Origin: Blumeriella jaapii
Taxonomy: Eukaryota; Ascomycota; Leotiomycetes; Helotiales; Drepanopezizaceae
Assembly: GCA_009599575.1 (NCBI GenBank)
Contig: VWND01000007.1
Location: forward strand, 1,187,501-1,251,500
Length of the DNA stretch: 64,000 nt
Direction: 5' to 3'
Below, one piece after another: positions 10,441 through 21,393 of the stretch. Under the pieces are notes generated by a model. The model was not told the DNA's origin and searched no databases. It saw only the letters and a list, made by a program, of their open reading frames with translations. Position 1 is the stretch's first letter; each line of letters opens with the position of its first letter. The position numbers and the translations under genes were made by a program.

Positions 10441-12200
10441 AATAATGCTTAAGAAAAGTACGACCGCCCTCGTTTTATTCGATAATAAAGCCGAAATTGA
10501 TTGCATAAATTAATAAACAGCGGAAGCTAATAGTATTCCGATTATTATCGATAAGCGAATGATTTATACGATCGTTAATAAAAATATTATTAAATTTAAT
10601 AAAATTATACGAAATATAAAAATCGACGTTAAAAGTATTATTATTTATAAAAACTTTTTAATAATAAAAAAATGCTTTTATTTTATTATTTTTAAAATGC
10701 TTTGGATTTTAAAAAGTTTCGTCAGTTTTAAATACATCGAAAACGGCCAAATAAAAGTTTTTTTTAAAAATTGAAACCGATTTTTCCAAAATCAAATTAC
10801 CGTCGCCGGCGATAAGGTTTTTTTAATCGACGTTTTATTAGAAAACGAATAGCCGGCTTTGGTTTCAGAACAAACGCTGGACTATAATAATATTTGGAAA
10901 ATACTCGGCTAAAAGCATTTACGTCGCTAATCGAAATAGCATCGCGAATAAAAATAGCTAATATTAATATTTTTGGTTATTAATTCAAAAATAAAAGTTT
11001 CGAAGATTTCGTTTTCGTATTAAACAAACTCTATTTACACGCTTTACTTTTTTGTATTAATATTAGCACTTTTTATAAGCGCAAAACTAATAAAGTACGA
11101 CTTGTGAATTTTGGTAAATTCGTTAAGAATATTTCCGGAAAAATAAACGATTGGTTCGAAAAAAACGAAGCAGTAAGACTATTTTAATTAATTATTAGCG
11201 AATTCGAAGGATTTATTATTGGCCGATTTTCTAACTTATTATTTGGCAGCCGATTTACAAAAAAACGATTTAATAATTTAACAATCGGAATTCAATTTTT
11301 GCCAAAAGAAAAAAAGATTTTATACGAAGTTTTACGCAATCGAAAATAAGCTATAATTTTCGATTTCACCGAAATAGGCCAATTTAGCTTTAACGTTACG
11401 CTTTATATCGATATTAAAACCGTGTTTTACGAAGCTTGGCAAAAAAAGACTTTTTCAGTTCCTAAAGCTTTTCAAAATAAAATAGTCGAAATGCTGAAAA
11501 AACGAATTAAGCAAAGGATCCTCGAAATATATTACGGCTTATACAAAAATAAATGGTTTATCGTTGCGAAAAAAAAAAGCATTTATAGATTTATTATCGC
11601 AGTCGTCGAAATAAATAAAATAACGATACGAAACGTTAACGTGCCATTTAACGTCGATTAATTTTTAAACGAATTCGTAAAATTAATAATCGCTTTTTTT
11701 TTAAATCTGTTTTCCGGCTATAATTATTTAATGCTTGATTTACGATTCCGAAATATAACGGCAATTTAAATTTCAATCGGTTTGCTACGTATAACGAAAG
11801 TATTTTTAAAAGCTATTAATTTAATCGTTTAATTCGTAAGAGTCGTATATAAGATTTTTAATTTGCATTTTTAATATTGCTTTTTTTTACGTTGACGACG
11901 TCGAAATAAAAAGCTCCAGATCGTATTATAATAATAAAAAGATCGTTTTTAAAATTCGACGTTATAGAATAAAATACATTTAAAACATCGACAAAACTAT
12001 AATCTGCTTCGAAAAAACTAAAGCTATTATTGGCTTTCGATTAAAGTTTTGCATGCCCGAAATAAATATCGTTAGCTATATAATTGACAGCGTTAATCGT
12101 TATTTTTAACGAAAGAAAATTAAAAAAATATGCGAATAAAAAAAAGTGTAAAAATATTACCGAAGCCAGAGCTTTTATTAACGTTATGATTTACTATCTT
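10441..12200 (+). pseudogene. B1 protease and reverse transcriptase, degenerate; YVDD retained
   Basis: The protease active site at about 10470 reads LVLFDNKAEID, a damaged DSGAE. After a linker comes hairpin module (i) at 10917-10949. RT starts near 11280 and includes the 79-codon stretch 11422-11661 (EAWQKKTFSVPKAF ... YRFIIAVVEINKITIRNVNVPFNVD), then FSGY and IGLLRITKVF. The catalytic box FYVDDVEIKS at 11888-11899 is intact, whereas B2 and B3 read YVND. Stops are frequent and the gene cannot be translated. Confidence 0.88.
10917..10949 (+). repeat. 33-bp palindromic module, B1 site (i), protease-RT linker
   Basis: The ends are ATTTACG and CGCGAAT, with arms separated by a 7-nt loop. RIP has damaged the left arm. 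It is homologous to 19350-19382 (B2) and 41338-41370 (B3). Confidence 0.85.
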
Positions 12201-12859
12201 AATTAAATTAAAAACTTTTCTTAAAAAGCTGCATTTATTTACGCTACGATAAAAAAAAGAATCGATTTCGTTTGGAAAAAAAAGCAAAGCAAAGCTATGA
12301 AAATTTTCAAAAACGATTTTTTATCGTTTTTATTATTTATGCGAATCGATTACAGCTTAAACGCAAAAAAAATCATTTTGACTGTCGACGCTAATATTTT
12401 CGGTTGGGAAGCTGTATTACAATAAATCGACGAAAACAAAAAGCAGCATTTTTCACGATTCGAAAGCGATTTATGATTTTTCGCGAAAGCACGCTACGAT
12501 GCTATTAAACGAAAATATCAAAGCGTTTTTAAAGCGATAAAAAAAATAAAAAGCGAATTATATAACGTATATTTTATTTTAAAAACAAACGCAAAAGTTT
12601 TTATCGATTAATTAAATAAAAAAGCTAATAACCTGTCAAAAGCATTCGTTATTAATTAAATAGCTTGGATAAATTTTATAAACTTCGAAGTCAAGCATAT
12701 TAAAAAAACGACTAATACAGCTGCGAACGGCTTTTTTAAACGAAAACGCTTTTATCCGTTTGATTTCGCTGAATAAAGCGAATAAGATATCGACGAATAA
12801 ATCGCTAACGAAATCGGCTGTTTTGTTATTTGCGCTTTGGGTTTTATAAAGCCGGAATT

Positions 12860-12892
12860 ATTCGCGTTGTTATTTCGATTAGCATCGCGAAT
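12860..12892 (+). repeat. 33-bp palindromic module, B1 site (ii), RNase H-integrase junction
   Basis: The ends are ATTCGCG and CGCGAAT. It is read as FALLFRLASRI in the polyprotein frame with the first base completing the previous codon. It is homologous to 21298-21330 and 43285-43317. Confidence 0.88.
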
Positions 12893-12922
12893 AAAAAATA
12901 TTAATTTTCGGGCCGAAAAAGC

Positions 12923-12955
12923 ATTCGCGTTATTATTTCGGATAGCACCGCGAAT
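12923..12955 (+). repeat. 33-bp palindromic module, B1 site (iii)
   Basis: Second module, starting 63 bp after site (ii) and in the same phase. The ends are ATTCGCG and CGCGAAT. It is read as FALLFRIAPRM and is homologous to 21361-21393 and 43348-43380. Confidence 0.88.
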
Positions 12956-14683
12956 GGATTTAATAGAAAACGATCGGGATAAACCGATTGACGACGAAAA
13001 TAAATCTTTAATCGAAAATTACGAAACCGAAGACTTTTATTTAATTGTATATTATTTAATTATTTTATCTAAATTATTTAACGTATCAAACTATTAATTT
13101 AAAATATTTAAAAATCAGGTTTTCGATTATATTTTAACCGACAAAAAGCTGTATAAAATGGAAAATAAGATATATTAAAAACGCTTAATAGTAAATAACA
13201 AAGCCGACAAATTTCAAATTATAAAATAAGCTTACGAAATATTGTTTTATAAAAAAGCTGAAGCTATTTATTACCGAATCAAAAACGATTTTTAATAAAA
13301 AAGTATTTCGAAAATTGCAAAGCTTTCGTTAAAAGCTGTATTTTTTATTAAAAACGAAAGCTTAGCCGAAAAAAAAACTTATTATATTCGACGTAGTTTT
13401 TTAAAATTTAAAAAAAAATTAATTTCGACGTTATACGAATACCGATTACCCACCGCGGATATATATATTTCGTATTCGCTATCGACGATCTGTTTAAATA
13501 GCTTAAAAAGCGATTTTTCCGAAACGCTATTTTCGAAGTTATAACGATTTTTTAAAAAAAAAAAACGTTATATATCGGCACGGTTTGTTTAGCAAATTAA
13601 ACGTCGATAATAAATCCGAAAATAAAAGCGTTATTAAAATTTTCATAAAAAAATACGGCATTCAGCGTATTTAAATCTCAGCTTATAATTCGAAAAGCAA
13701 CGGATCCGTTAAACGAAGTTATAAAAATATTTTCGACGGCTTTTTAAAAGCCATTCGAAAAGGTTATAAGCGTTGGTCGCGGAAATTCTCGGAAATGCTT
13801 TTTACTATGCGCATATATATACACGCTTTTATTAAAATGATTTTATTATTTATTTAATACGGCAAAAACGCTCGATTGCCTTTGGAACTTATAAAATGAT
13901 TTATATAAAAACTTTATAATATAATTAAAGTAGAGACGAAAGCAAATTTATTGATAATAAAATTTAAATAATTAAACTACCGCGATATAAATATAAAAAG
14001 AATAATTTTAAAAAAGAAAAAACATAGGAAAGCAGCTAAAAAAATCTGAAATAAAACCAAAGTTTTAAAAAAACGCTAATTAAAAAAAAACTTGGTTTTA
14101 GTTTACGACGTTTAACGCGCTATTAATAAATCGGCCGATATTAAGCTTAATTATAAATGGCTCGGATTTTACGAAATATGCGAAGCCGAATTAAATAAAA
14201 GTTATTACAAGCTTACGAAATTCGATAAAACGAAACTAAAAGAAATATTCGCCGTTAATCGGTTAAAACGATTTTACAAAAAAAATTAACAAATTTATCT
14301 TTTGAATTTTAATTCAAATACCGATTCCGATTTCAGCGATTCCGACGACGATTCCGATTAAAACGATTATATTTTTAAAAAAAAAAACCTTTTGAAAAAA
14401 TCTTAAAACGACCGGACGATAATTTTATTGCTGAAAATACGGTTTAAATCGTAATTTCATTTATAAACGAAAAAAAGAAAAGTGCATATAAAATTGTTTA
14501 TTAACTGTTTTACTGTTTTATTACCTATTGTTTTCTTTTTATTATATTTTGTTTTATTGTTTTTGTTTTGCTTTGCTTATATACAATTTAATTATTTTGT
14601 TTTATATATATTATTTATTTTTAAAACTTTTTTTTATATTATTTAAAATATTTACTATAATTTTTTTTGTTTAATTGTATTTT

Positions 14684-14966
14684 TGTTACGATCCTGCCAG
14701 TGGTATAGCTGCCAGTGGTATAGCTGCCAGTGGTATAGCTGCCAGTGGTATAGCTGCCAGTGGTATGATTGCCGGTGGTGTTGGAATAAGGTTTGGGCAC
14801 GGACCATCGGCCACTAGGCCTCGCGCTAAGTCACGTGACTCATAAGCGCAACCCATTGTATATAAAATTCACGATCCCGAGCATTTTAGTTCGGTGTCTT
14901 TCTTTTAATTTACATACGTACCTTTTGGTTTATATTATCCCGATCATCCTTAAATTAGCTGTAATA
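14684..14966 (+). repeat. A2 5' LTR (283 bp)
   Basis: It starts TGTTACGATCCTGCC and ends GCTGTAATA (RIP form of GCTGTGACA). Near the start it has about five and a half 15-bp tandem units (GCCAGTGGTATAGCT). It also contains GTCACGTGAC, a TATATAAA stretch at about 14859 and GAGCATTTTAGTTCGG. Only 67 bp away lies the A3 LTR in the opposite orientation, so the pair is an inverted repeat of about 280 bp arms. Confidence 0.92.
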
Positions 14967-15033
14967 TAAAAAAAATCCAAACAATCTTCGTTAAAAAGCT
15001 TTGTATCTACGATTAAAAATTCGATTTGCTTTT
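14684..15033 (+). mobile_element. Retrotransposon A2, 5' LTR and start of leader
   Basis: Left piece of a forward family A element. The LTR at 14684-14966 is followed by 67 bp of leader that ends in CTTTT at 15029-15033, where A3 begins. The leader resumes at 35119 with CTTTTGCAACTCG, so the 20-kb intervening block is an insertion with a 5-bp target duplication. Confidence 0.9.
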
Positions 15034-15325
15034 TGTCACAGCTAGCTTGAGGGTGATCAGAAGGGTGATGTGGACCAAAAGGTACGCATGTAAATTGAAA
15101 GAAAGACACCGAGCTAGAATGCTCGGGGTCGCGAATTTTATGTACAGTGGGTTGCGCTTGTGGGTCACGTGACTTAGCGCGAGGCCTAATGGCCGAGGTG
15201 GTCCGTGCCCAAACCTTATTTTAATACCACCGGCAATTATACCATTGGCAATTATACTATTGGCAATTATACCATTGGCAACCATATTATTAGCAATTAC
15301 TATTAGCTAGGGAAGGATCGTAATA
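15034..15325 (-). repeat. A3 3' LTR (292 bp)
   Basis: On the plus strand it begins TGTCACAGCTAGC and ends GGATCGTAATA. It has about six degenerate 15-bp units (ACCATTGGCAATTAT type). It is followed by CTACTTTTCTTTTTCG, the RIP-altered complement of the family polypurine tract GAAAGGGGAGGTAG. Confidence 0.92.
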
Positions 15326-15738
15326 CTACTTTTCTTTTTCGAAGAACTGCGTCCGCGTAATTGCGGTCATGGGTTTATCGTTTTTTAATTCAGTGTAATT
15401 TTTTCTATTTTTGTTATAAGCTTGCAATTATGCGGAAAATGCTTGTGGAAGGTTTTTAACGGTGAAATGCGATCGGTGAAATGCTTAAAAGATATAAAAG
15501 GCCGTTATAGCGTTAAAACAAAAGTATTATTCGAGATTTTTATCAGCGCCTTTCCAATTAACCTAATATTGCAACACTTGTTTATGCAACCTCGAATTTA
15601 TTATTTTTTCGATCTTTTATTCCGTCTGTTTAAAAAGTAGTTAAATAAAAATTAGTTCGGGGCGGCGTTGGCCAAGTAAAAAGTTGCTAATATGTTTTCG
15701 AAGCGAATATAAATGGAAAATTGAGTGGATTAACCAAT
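15326..15738 (-). pseudogene. A3 integrase tail/chromodomain-like segment
   Basis: This minus-strand sequence aligns with the 3' end of A2 (about 40540-40944). In A2 the forward frame reads a KIEEIINSRLYKKILQY-type segment ahead of the polypurine tract. The pattern of Glu-rich start, RxYKxILQY, Trp and Gly positions fits a chromodomain. Chromodomains let integrases target histone-marked chromatin. The segment is interrupted at 15738 by B2. Confidence 0.6.
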
Positions 15739-16005
15739 TGTAAAACGGTGATACCTTGTATTAATGGGAGTTGATAGTTTTAGCTATGGTCGAGGCATGA
15801 ACCCCTCCGAGACCCCCTGCCACTAACTACCTTCAATAAGTATAAAAGCAAAGCATCTTTTTAAATAGTACCATAAGCACGCAGTTTAATTCATATCTTT
15901 ACTCACTTTTCTTTTCCTTTTTTCAGTTTTTTCTAAGGATTCCCTAAATTATTTTACTCACCGACATATGGCCGTATTAATTTGATTTTCCTATCTACTT
16001 TTACA
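15739..16005 (+). repeat. B2 5' LTR (267 bp)
   Basis: It begins TGTAAAACGGTGATACC and ends CTACTTTTACA. A TATA box, TATAAAAG, is at 15841-15848. It is less mutated than the 3' LTR, which starts TATAAAACGG. Confidence 0.93.
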
Positions 16006-18880
16006 TTTGATAATTTATGTAAAAATTTAAATTTCGGTGTTTCGTTTTCATATATTCGCCGATGCATTTTTTAAATTCTTAATTAAAATCGATTTCGATA
16101 TTTCGCTATTACGACTTAAAAAACTTCTTATATAATATTATTCGCAGCTGCATTATATAAAAAATTTTCAATAGCTTTTCTTATTTTGCGCACAATTATT
16201 GGATTACAGAAATGCAATATATTTCAGAAACGTCTGAAATTACGGTTAGGCAATTTTGAACCGTGCGAAGTTCAAAGCTCGAAAATCGCCCCTTTGTCTA
16301 AAAATAACAAATCGAATATTAATTTATACGTTTCGACCGCTGCGCTCGACCCTTCTAAATTAAATTTCTTTTGGTCAAACGCCTGGCGAGAATTCAATCT
16401 TTTAATTTTACGTTTTATAATTTTGGCAATTACAATTTGCGGCTTTTTATTAAAAAAAAAAAAAAATGGCTGTACGTGCATTAGCTTGAGCCACGAAATA
16501 TCGAAACCGTGAATTATATAACAATATCATATCAATTCAATTAATTTACCAAAAAACAAGTTTTTTAACATATTATTTAAATGTTTAAACGCAATCTTAT
16601 TTTATTTAATTTTTTTAAAAAACACAAAAACCTTTTTAATAGCTCCCTTATTAAAAACGATTCCTTTTATATTAAAAACTTTTAATTTGCAATTTTAAAA
16701 AACACTTATTCGTCTAATTTAAATCTTATTAACATTTTCGCTAATATTATAAACAACGACGCTTTTCGTTTTTTTATGCGAAGCCGTATGCTTTTTCTTA
16801 GCTTTTCTGGTGCATCCTTATTTAATAGCGCCAACGTTACCGATTTTATTAAAAAATATAAAAAAACTTGCGAGGATTTCGAAATTTTTAAAATTGAAAT
16901 ATTCGATAAACTCTCTCGCTATTATAACCCAATTATTAAAAATATTATTAAATCGATAAATAAATAAAAGGCTATTAAGGCTCGAAATTAGCGTAAGCTA
17001 ATTAAAGCTTTAAAATCGGAGTTTCGAAACCACGATCGCTAATAAATTCGCGATATTATCGCTTTTTTTAAACAATTTGTTATAACAATTCGCTAAGCCA
17101 AAAAACTTAAGGCTTATTATCGTACTTATACGAAAGTTTTTAACGTTTTCGTTAATAAAAAGATTTTAAGCGAAATTAAACAAAAAAGATTGTTTTTATT
17201 TAGTTTTCCAATCAGCATTCGCAACAAAACTATTAAACATCTTAAAATTAATAAACAAAACCTTAAAACCTTCGATTAATATTTCAAATTTGTAAAATTC
17301 GTTCTTAAACAAAACCAAAGCGAACGTATTATTAAAATTATAAACCAAAAGAAATCTTTCTTTTTTATTTACAAGAAAAACGTGGAAGCTTTAATGCAGA
17401 AATATATCCAGCCATTAAAAGTAACCGAAATCGCTAAAAAACAATTAATTACTATATTATTTAATCGTTTTGCAGAATCTACTGGCTTGGAAAAGCTTAA
17501 TAAAAATATCGAAACTTTCATATTAAAATTTACCGATATTAAAATTCAAAAACTTTAAAATAAAATCGAAGATTTTATATAGCAGCAGAAAAAACTTTTT
17601 TACGTTAATTCGGATAATAAAAACGATTAAAATAGCTTTTACAACAATTATTTCTTTTAAAATGCGCGAAGCGATCAGCTTCGCTAAGCCACCGTAGAAA
17701 TAATAGCTGTCCAATAGCAACTTTCTCGTGCTAACGATTAAAATCAGCGAAATATTAATTACAATAACGATTATTAAAAAAAAAAAAAAAACTAACGCGA
17801 AAATCAAAATCGCGGCTATTAAAATAATAAAAGTAATTATTAAAATAAACTTCGTGGCCTCAAATATGGATTTTGTAATAACAAAAAAATTTACTGCGAA
17901 AAACCTTATATTCGCTTAAAATGCAAAGCATTTAATTTTTGCGTAAATAATAGTATTTGCTATATTAACAAATATAAAGCGATTTGCTTCGGACCGACGG
18001 AAGCAGGAATAAGCCTTTTTAATAAAACTGAAAATCAAAGCTGATTAAATACTATTCGCTTAAAAATAAAAAATACGAAATAAAACGATTGTTTAAAAAA
18101 CAAAAAAAATGCAAAAACGATCTTTACCGGTAAAAAAGAAAATATCCCAAAAAGCGTACTAATTAAAAAAAAAACTTTTACCTCAAATATAAATAAAATT
18201 TAAATATATAAATAAAAAATAAATATATATATTATTAATATAAATATCGCATTTGCAAATATTATAATTGTATAATCAAGCCAGCGAATTATAAAAAAGC
18301 AAAATGCTTCTGTTTTATTCGCCAAATCAACTGGTATGAAAAAAAACGTAAAATCGAAAAAAAAAAAAATTTTGAAATTCGAAAAAAAACCGATAAAACT
18401 ATTAAAAAAACGCTTATAATAAAAAAAATTAACGACGATATAAAAAATATCGATACCGATATTCCGATTTAAATTATTCAGAAAATACCAGCTTTTAAAC
18501 GCCTATTATTAATATAAAGCGAGAAATAAATCGATAAATATATTAGCTCCGAAGCCGTTAACGAAGCTATTAAAAAAATTATAAAACAAAAGATTAAATT
18601 AAAATTCAGCGATTTATTCAGCATAGAAAAAAGATTCGATAAAATTATTAATAAACAAATTCCTATACTAAAAAAAAACGAAAAAATTGAAATCATTCGA
18701 AAAAAAAACGATTTTGAATTAGAAAAAAACTAAAAAGAAATTTATAACACCGCGGTTAATTTAGCCGATAAAAAAAAATCCTCGGAAAAAGTCAGCCTTT
18801 TGGTTTTCGCTATAAAAACCCAAAAGTCAAAACGACGAAACTGCTTTTATACGGCTATAAAAACGCTAAAAATAAAAATA
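16006..18880 (+). pseudogene. B2 leader and gag, degenerate
   Basis: The leader carries the candidate primer-binding site (TTTGATAATTTATGTAAAA at 16006). Gag begins near 16740. The open stretch 16776-16967 contains FNSANVTDFIKKYKKTCEDFE. The frame continues with VEALMQKYIQPLKVTEIAKK and ends near 18000 with ICYINKYKAICFGPTEAGI. The region 18060-18880 is Lys/Asn-rich and damaged but aligns with B1 9600-10440. The length before protease (about 2.8 kb from the LTR) is long for a gypsy Gag, so an extra domain is possible. Confidence 0.65.
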
Positions 18881-20580
18881 ATACTTAAAAAAAATACGAC
18901 CGCCCTCGCTTTATTCGATAGTAAAACCGAAGTTAATTATATAAATTAAAAAACAGCCGAAGCTAATAATATCCCGATTATTACCGATAAACGAATAATT
19001 TACACGACCGTTAATAAAAACATTATTAAATTTAATAAAATTGTACGAAATATAAAAATGAACGTTGGAAATATTATTATTTATAAAAACTTTTTAATAA
19101 TAAAAAAATACTTTTATTTTATTATTTTTGAAATGCTCTGGATTTTGAAAAATCTCGTCAGCTTTAAATACACCGAAAACGGCCAGATAAAAGCTTTTTT
19201 CTGAAATTAAAACCGATTTTTCCAAAGTTAAATCATCGTCGCCGGCGACAAAGTCTTTTTAATCGACGTTTTATCGAGAAACGAATAGCCGGCTCTGGTT
19301 TCAAAACAAACGCTGGGCTATAACAAAACTTGGAAAATACTTAAAAAGCATTCGCGTTACTAATCGGGATGGCACCGCGAGTAAAATTAGCTAATATTAA
19401 CATTTTTAATTACCAATTCGAAAATAAAAGTTCCGAAGATTTCGTTTTCGTATTAAACAAACCCGACCCATATATTTTACCTTTTTGTATTAATATCAGC
19501 ACTTTTTACAAGCGCAAAGCTGATAAAATACGACCCGTGAATCTTAGCGAATCCGGTAGAAATATTTCCGAAAAAATAAACGATTAATTTAAAAAAAATA
19601 TAAAATAACAAAACTATTATAATCAATTATTAGCGAGCTCGAAAAACTTATCACCGGCCGATTTTCCAGCTTATTATTTAGCAGCCGATTTACAAAAAAA
19701 CGATTTAATAACTTAGCAATCGAAACCCAATTTTTGTTAAAAGAAAAAAAGATTTTGTACGAAGTTTTACGCAACCGAAAAAAAACTATAGCTTTCGATT
19801 TTACCGAAATAGGCCAATTCAGCTTTAACGTTACGTTTTATATCGATATTAAAACTGTATCGTACGAAACTTGGCAAAAAAAAACCTTTTTAATTTTTAA
19901 AATCTTTTAAAATAAAATAATCGAAATGCTAAAAAAACAAATCAAACAAAAAATTCTCGAATTTTGCCACGGCCTATATAAAAACAAATAATTTATTATT
20001 GCGAAAAAAAAAAAAAGCATTTACAAATTTATTATCGCAATCGTCGAAATAAACAAAATAACGATACGAAACGCTAACGTGCTATTTAACGTCGATTAAT
20101 TTTTAAACGAATTCGCAAAACTAACGATCGCTTTTTTTTTCGATCTGTTTTTCGGCTACGACCATTTGGTGCTTAATCTACGATTTCGAAATATAACGGC
20201 AATTCAAATTCCAATCGGTTTATTACGTATAACGAAAATACTTATAAAAGCTATTAATTTAATCGCTTAATTTGTAAAAATCGTATATAAAATTTTTATA
20301 ATTTGCATTCCCGATATTATTTTTTTTTACGTTAACGACGTCGAAATAAAAAGCTTCAAATTATATTATAATAATAAAAAAATCTTTTCTAAAATTCGAC
20401 GCTATATAATAAAACATATTTAAAACATCGACAAAATTATAATCTGCTTCGAAAAAGCCAAAGCTATTATTAGCCTTCGATCAAAATTTTGCATATCCGA
20501 AATAAATATCGTTAATTATATAATTAACAGCGCTGGCCGCCATTTTCAACGAAAAAAAATTAAAAAGATTTACGAATAAA
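18881..20580 (+). pseudogene. B2 protease and reverse transcriptase, degenerate
   Basis: The protease box at about 18915 reads ALFDSKTEVNYIN, a damaged DSGAE. Module (i) at 19350-19382 lies in the linker and runs straight into the open stretch 19369-19587 (MAPRVKLANINIF ... SSEDFVFVLNKPD). RT follows with EIGQFSFNVTFYIDIKTV, ITIRNANVLFNVD and IGLLRITKI. The active-site box at about 20330 reads FYVNDVEIKS, with Asp changed to Asn. The linker sequence is present in all three B copies. Confidence 0.85.
19350..19382 (+). repeat. 33-bp palindromic module, B2 site (i)
   Basis: The sequence runs ATTCGCGTTACTA, a short loop, then GCACCGCGAGT. It is exactly 33 bp. In the polyprotein frame it encodes FALLIGMAPRV, with the first base ending the previous codon. 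The peptide ends in APR, as in the other sites. Confidence 0.9.
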
Positions 20581-21297
20581 AAAAATATAAAAATATTACC
20601 AAAGCCAAAGCTTTTATTAATATTATAATTTACTACCGCAATTAAATTAAAAACTTCTTTCAGAAAGCTGCATTTATTTACGCTACAATAAAAAAAAAAA
20701 TCGATTTCGTTTAAAAAAAAAAGCAAAACAAAATTATAAAAGTTTTTAAAAACGATCTTTTATCGGCTTTATCGCTTATACGAATCGATTACAGCCCAAA
20801 CGCAAAAAAAATCATTTTAATTATCGACGCTAATATTTTCGATTAAAAAGCTGTATTGCAACAAATCGATAAAAACAAAAAACGGCATCTTTTACGATTC
20901 GAAAGCGGCTTATAATCTTTCGCAAAAATACGCTACGATGCTACCAAACGAAAATGTCGAAGCGCTCTTAAAGCAATAAAAAAAATAAAAAGCGAATTGT
21001 ACGACGTGTATTTTATTTTAAAAACAAACGCAAAAATTTTTATCGACCAATTAAATAAAAAAGCTAATAACCTATCAAAAACGCTCGTTATTAATTAAAT
21101 AATTTAAATGCGATTTATAAACTTCGAAATTAAACATATCAAAAAAACAATTAATACAGCGGCAAACGGTTTTTTAAACAAAAACGCTTTTATCCGTTTA
21201 ATTTCGCTAAATAAAGCGAACAAAATATCGACGAATAAATCGCTAACGAAATCGGCTGCTTCGTTATTTGCGCTTTTGGTTTTACAAAACCAAAATC

Positions 21298-21330
21298 ATT
21301 CGCGTTGCTATTTCGGCTGGCACCGCGAAT
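21298..21330 (+). repeat. 33-bp palindromic module, B2 site (ii)
   Basis: This is the best-conserved copy. The left arm is ATTCGCGTTGCTA, the loop TTTCGGC and the right arm ends GCACCGCGAAT. It encodes FALLFRLAPRI in the same phase as site (i). Confidence 0.92.
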
Positions 21331-21360
21331 AAAAAACATTAATTTTCGGGCCGAAAAAGC

Positions 21361-21393
21361 ATTCGCATTATTATTTCGGCTAATATCGCAAAT
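21361..21393 (+). repeat. 33-bp palindromic module, B2 site (iii)
   Basis: RIP-altered copy (ATTCGCA ... CGCAAAT), in phase with site (ii) and starting 63 bp after it. It encodes FALLFRLISQM. Confidence 0.85.

Larger units (their letters stand above)
7314..14683 (+). mobile_element. Ty3/gypsy retrotransposon B1, 5' portion
   Basis: This forward element has a 5' LTR, gag, protease, RT, RNase H and integrase. It ends at 14683, where A2 begins in the AT-rich spacer after integrase. Compared with B2 it lacks the extra ORF and 3' LTR. B3, which follows A2, does not start where B1 stops, so B1 and B3 are not simply the two halves of one copy. B1 keeps the RT active-site box YVDD. Confidence 0.9.
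12201..14683 (+). pseudogene. B1 RNase H and integrase, degenerate, with AT-rich 3' spacer
   Basis: RNase H covers about 12200-12720. Integrase begins near 12780 with two copies of the 33-bp module (12860-12892 and 12923-12955) inside the open stretch 12837-13097. It continues with a zinc-binding region (IKNDF, CKAFVKSCIFY) and the core segments SENKSVIKIFIKKYGIQRI and YNSKSNGSVKRS. The C-terminal YEVCEAELNKSYYKL module is at 14160-14280, followed by an acidic Ser/Asp tail near 14310-14360. After about 14480 there is only T-rich spacer up to the A2 insertion at 14684. Confidence 0.85.
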
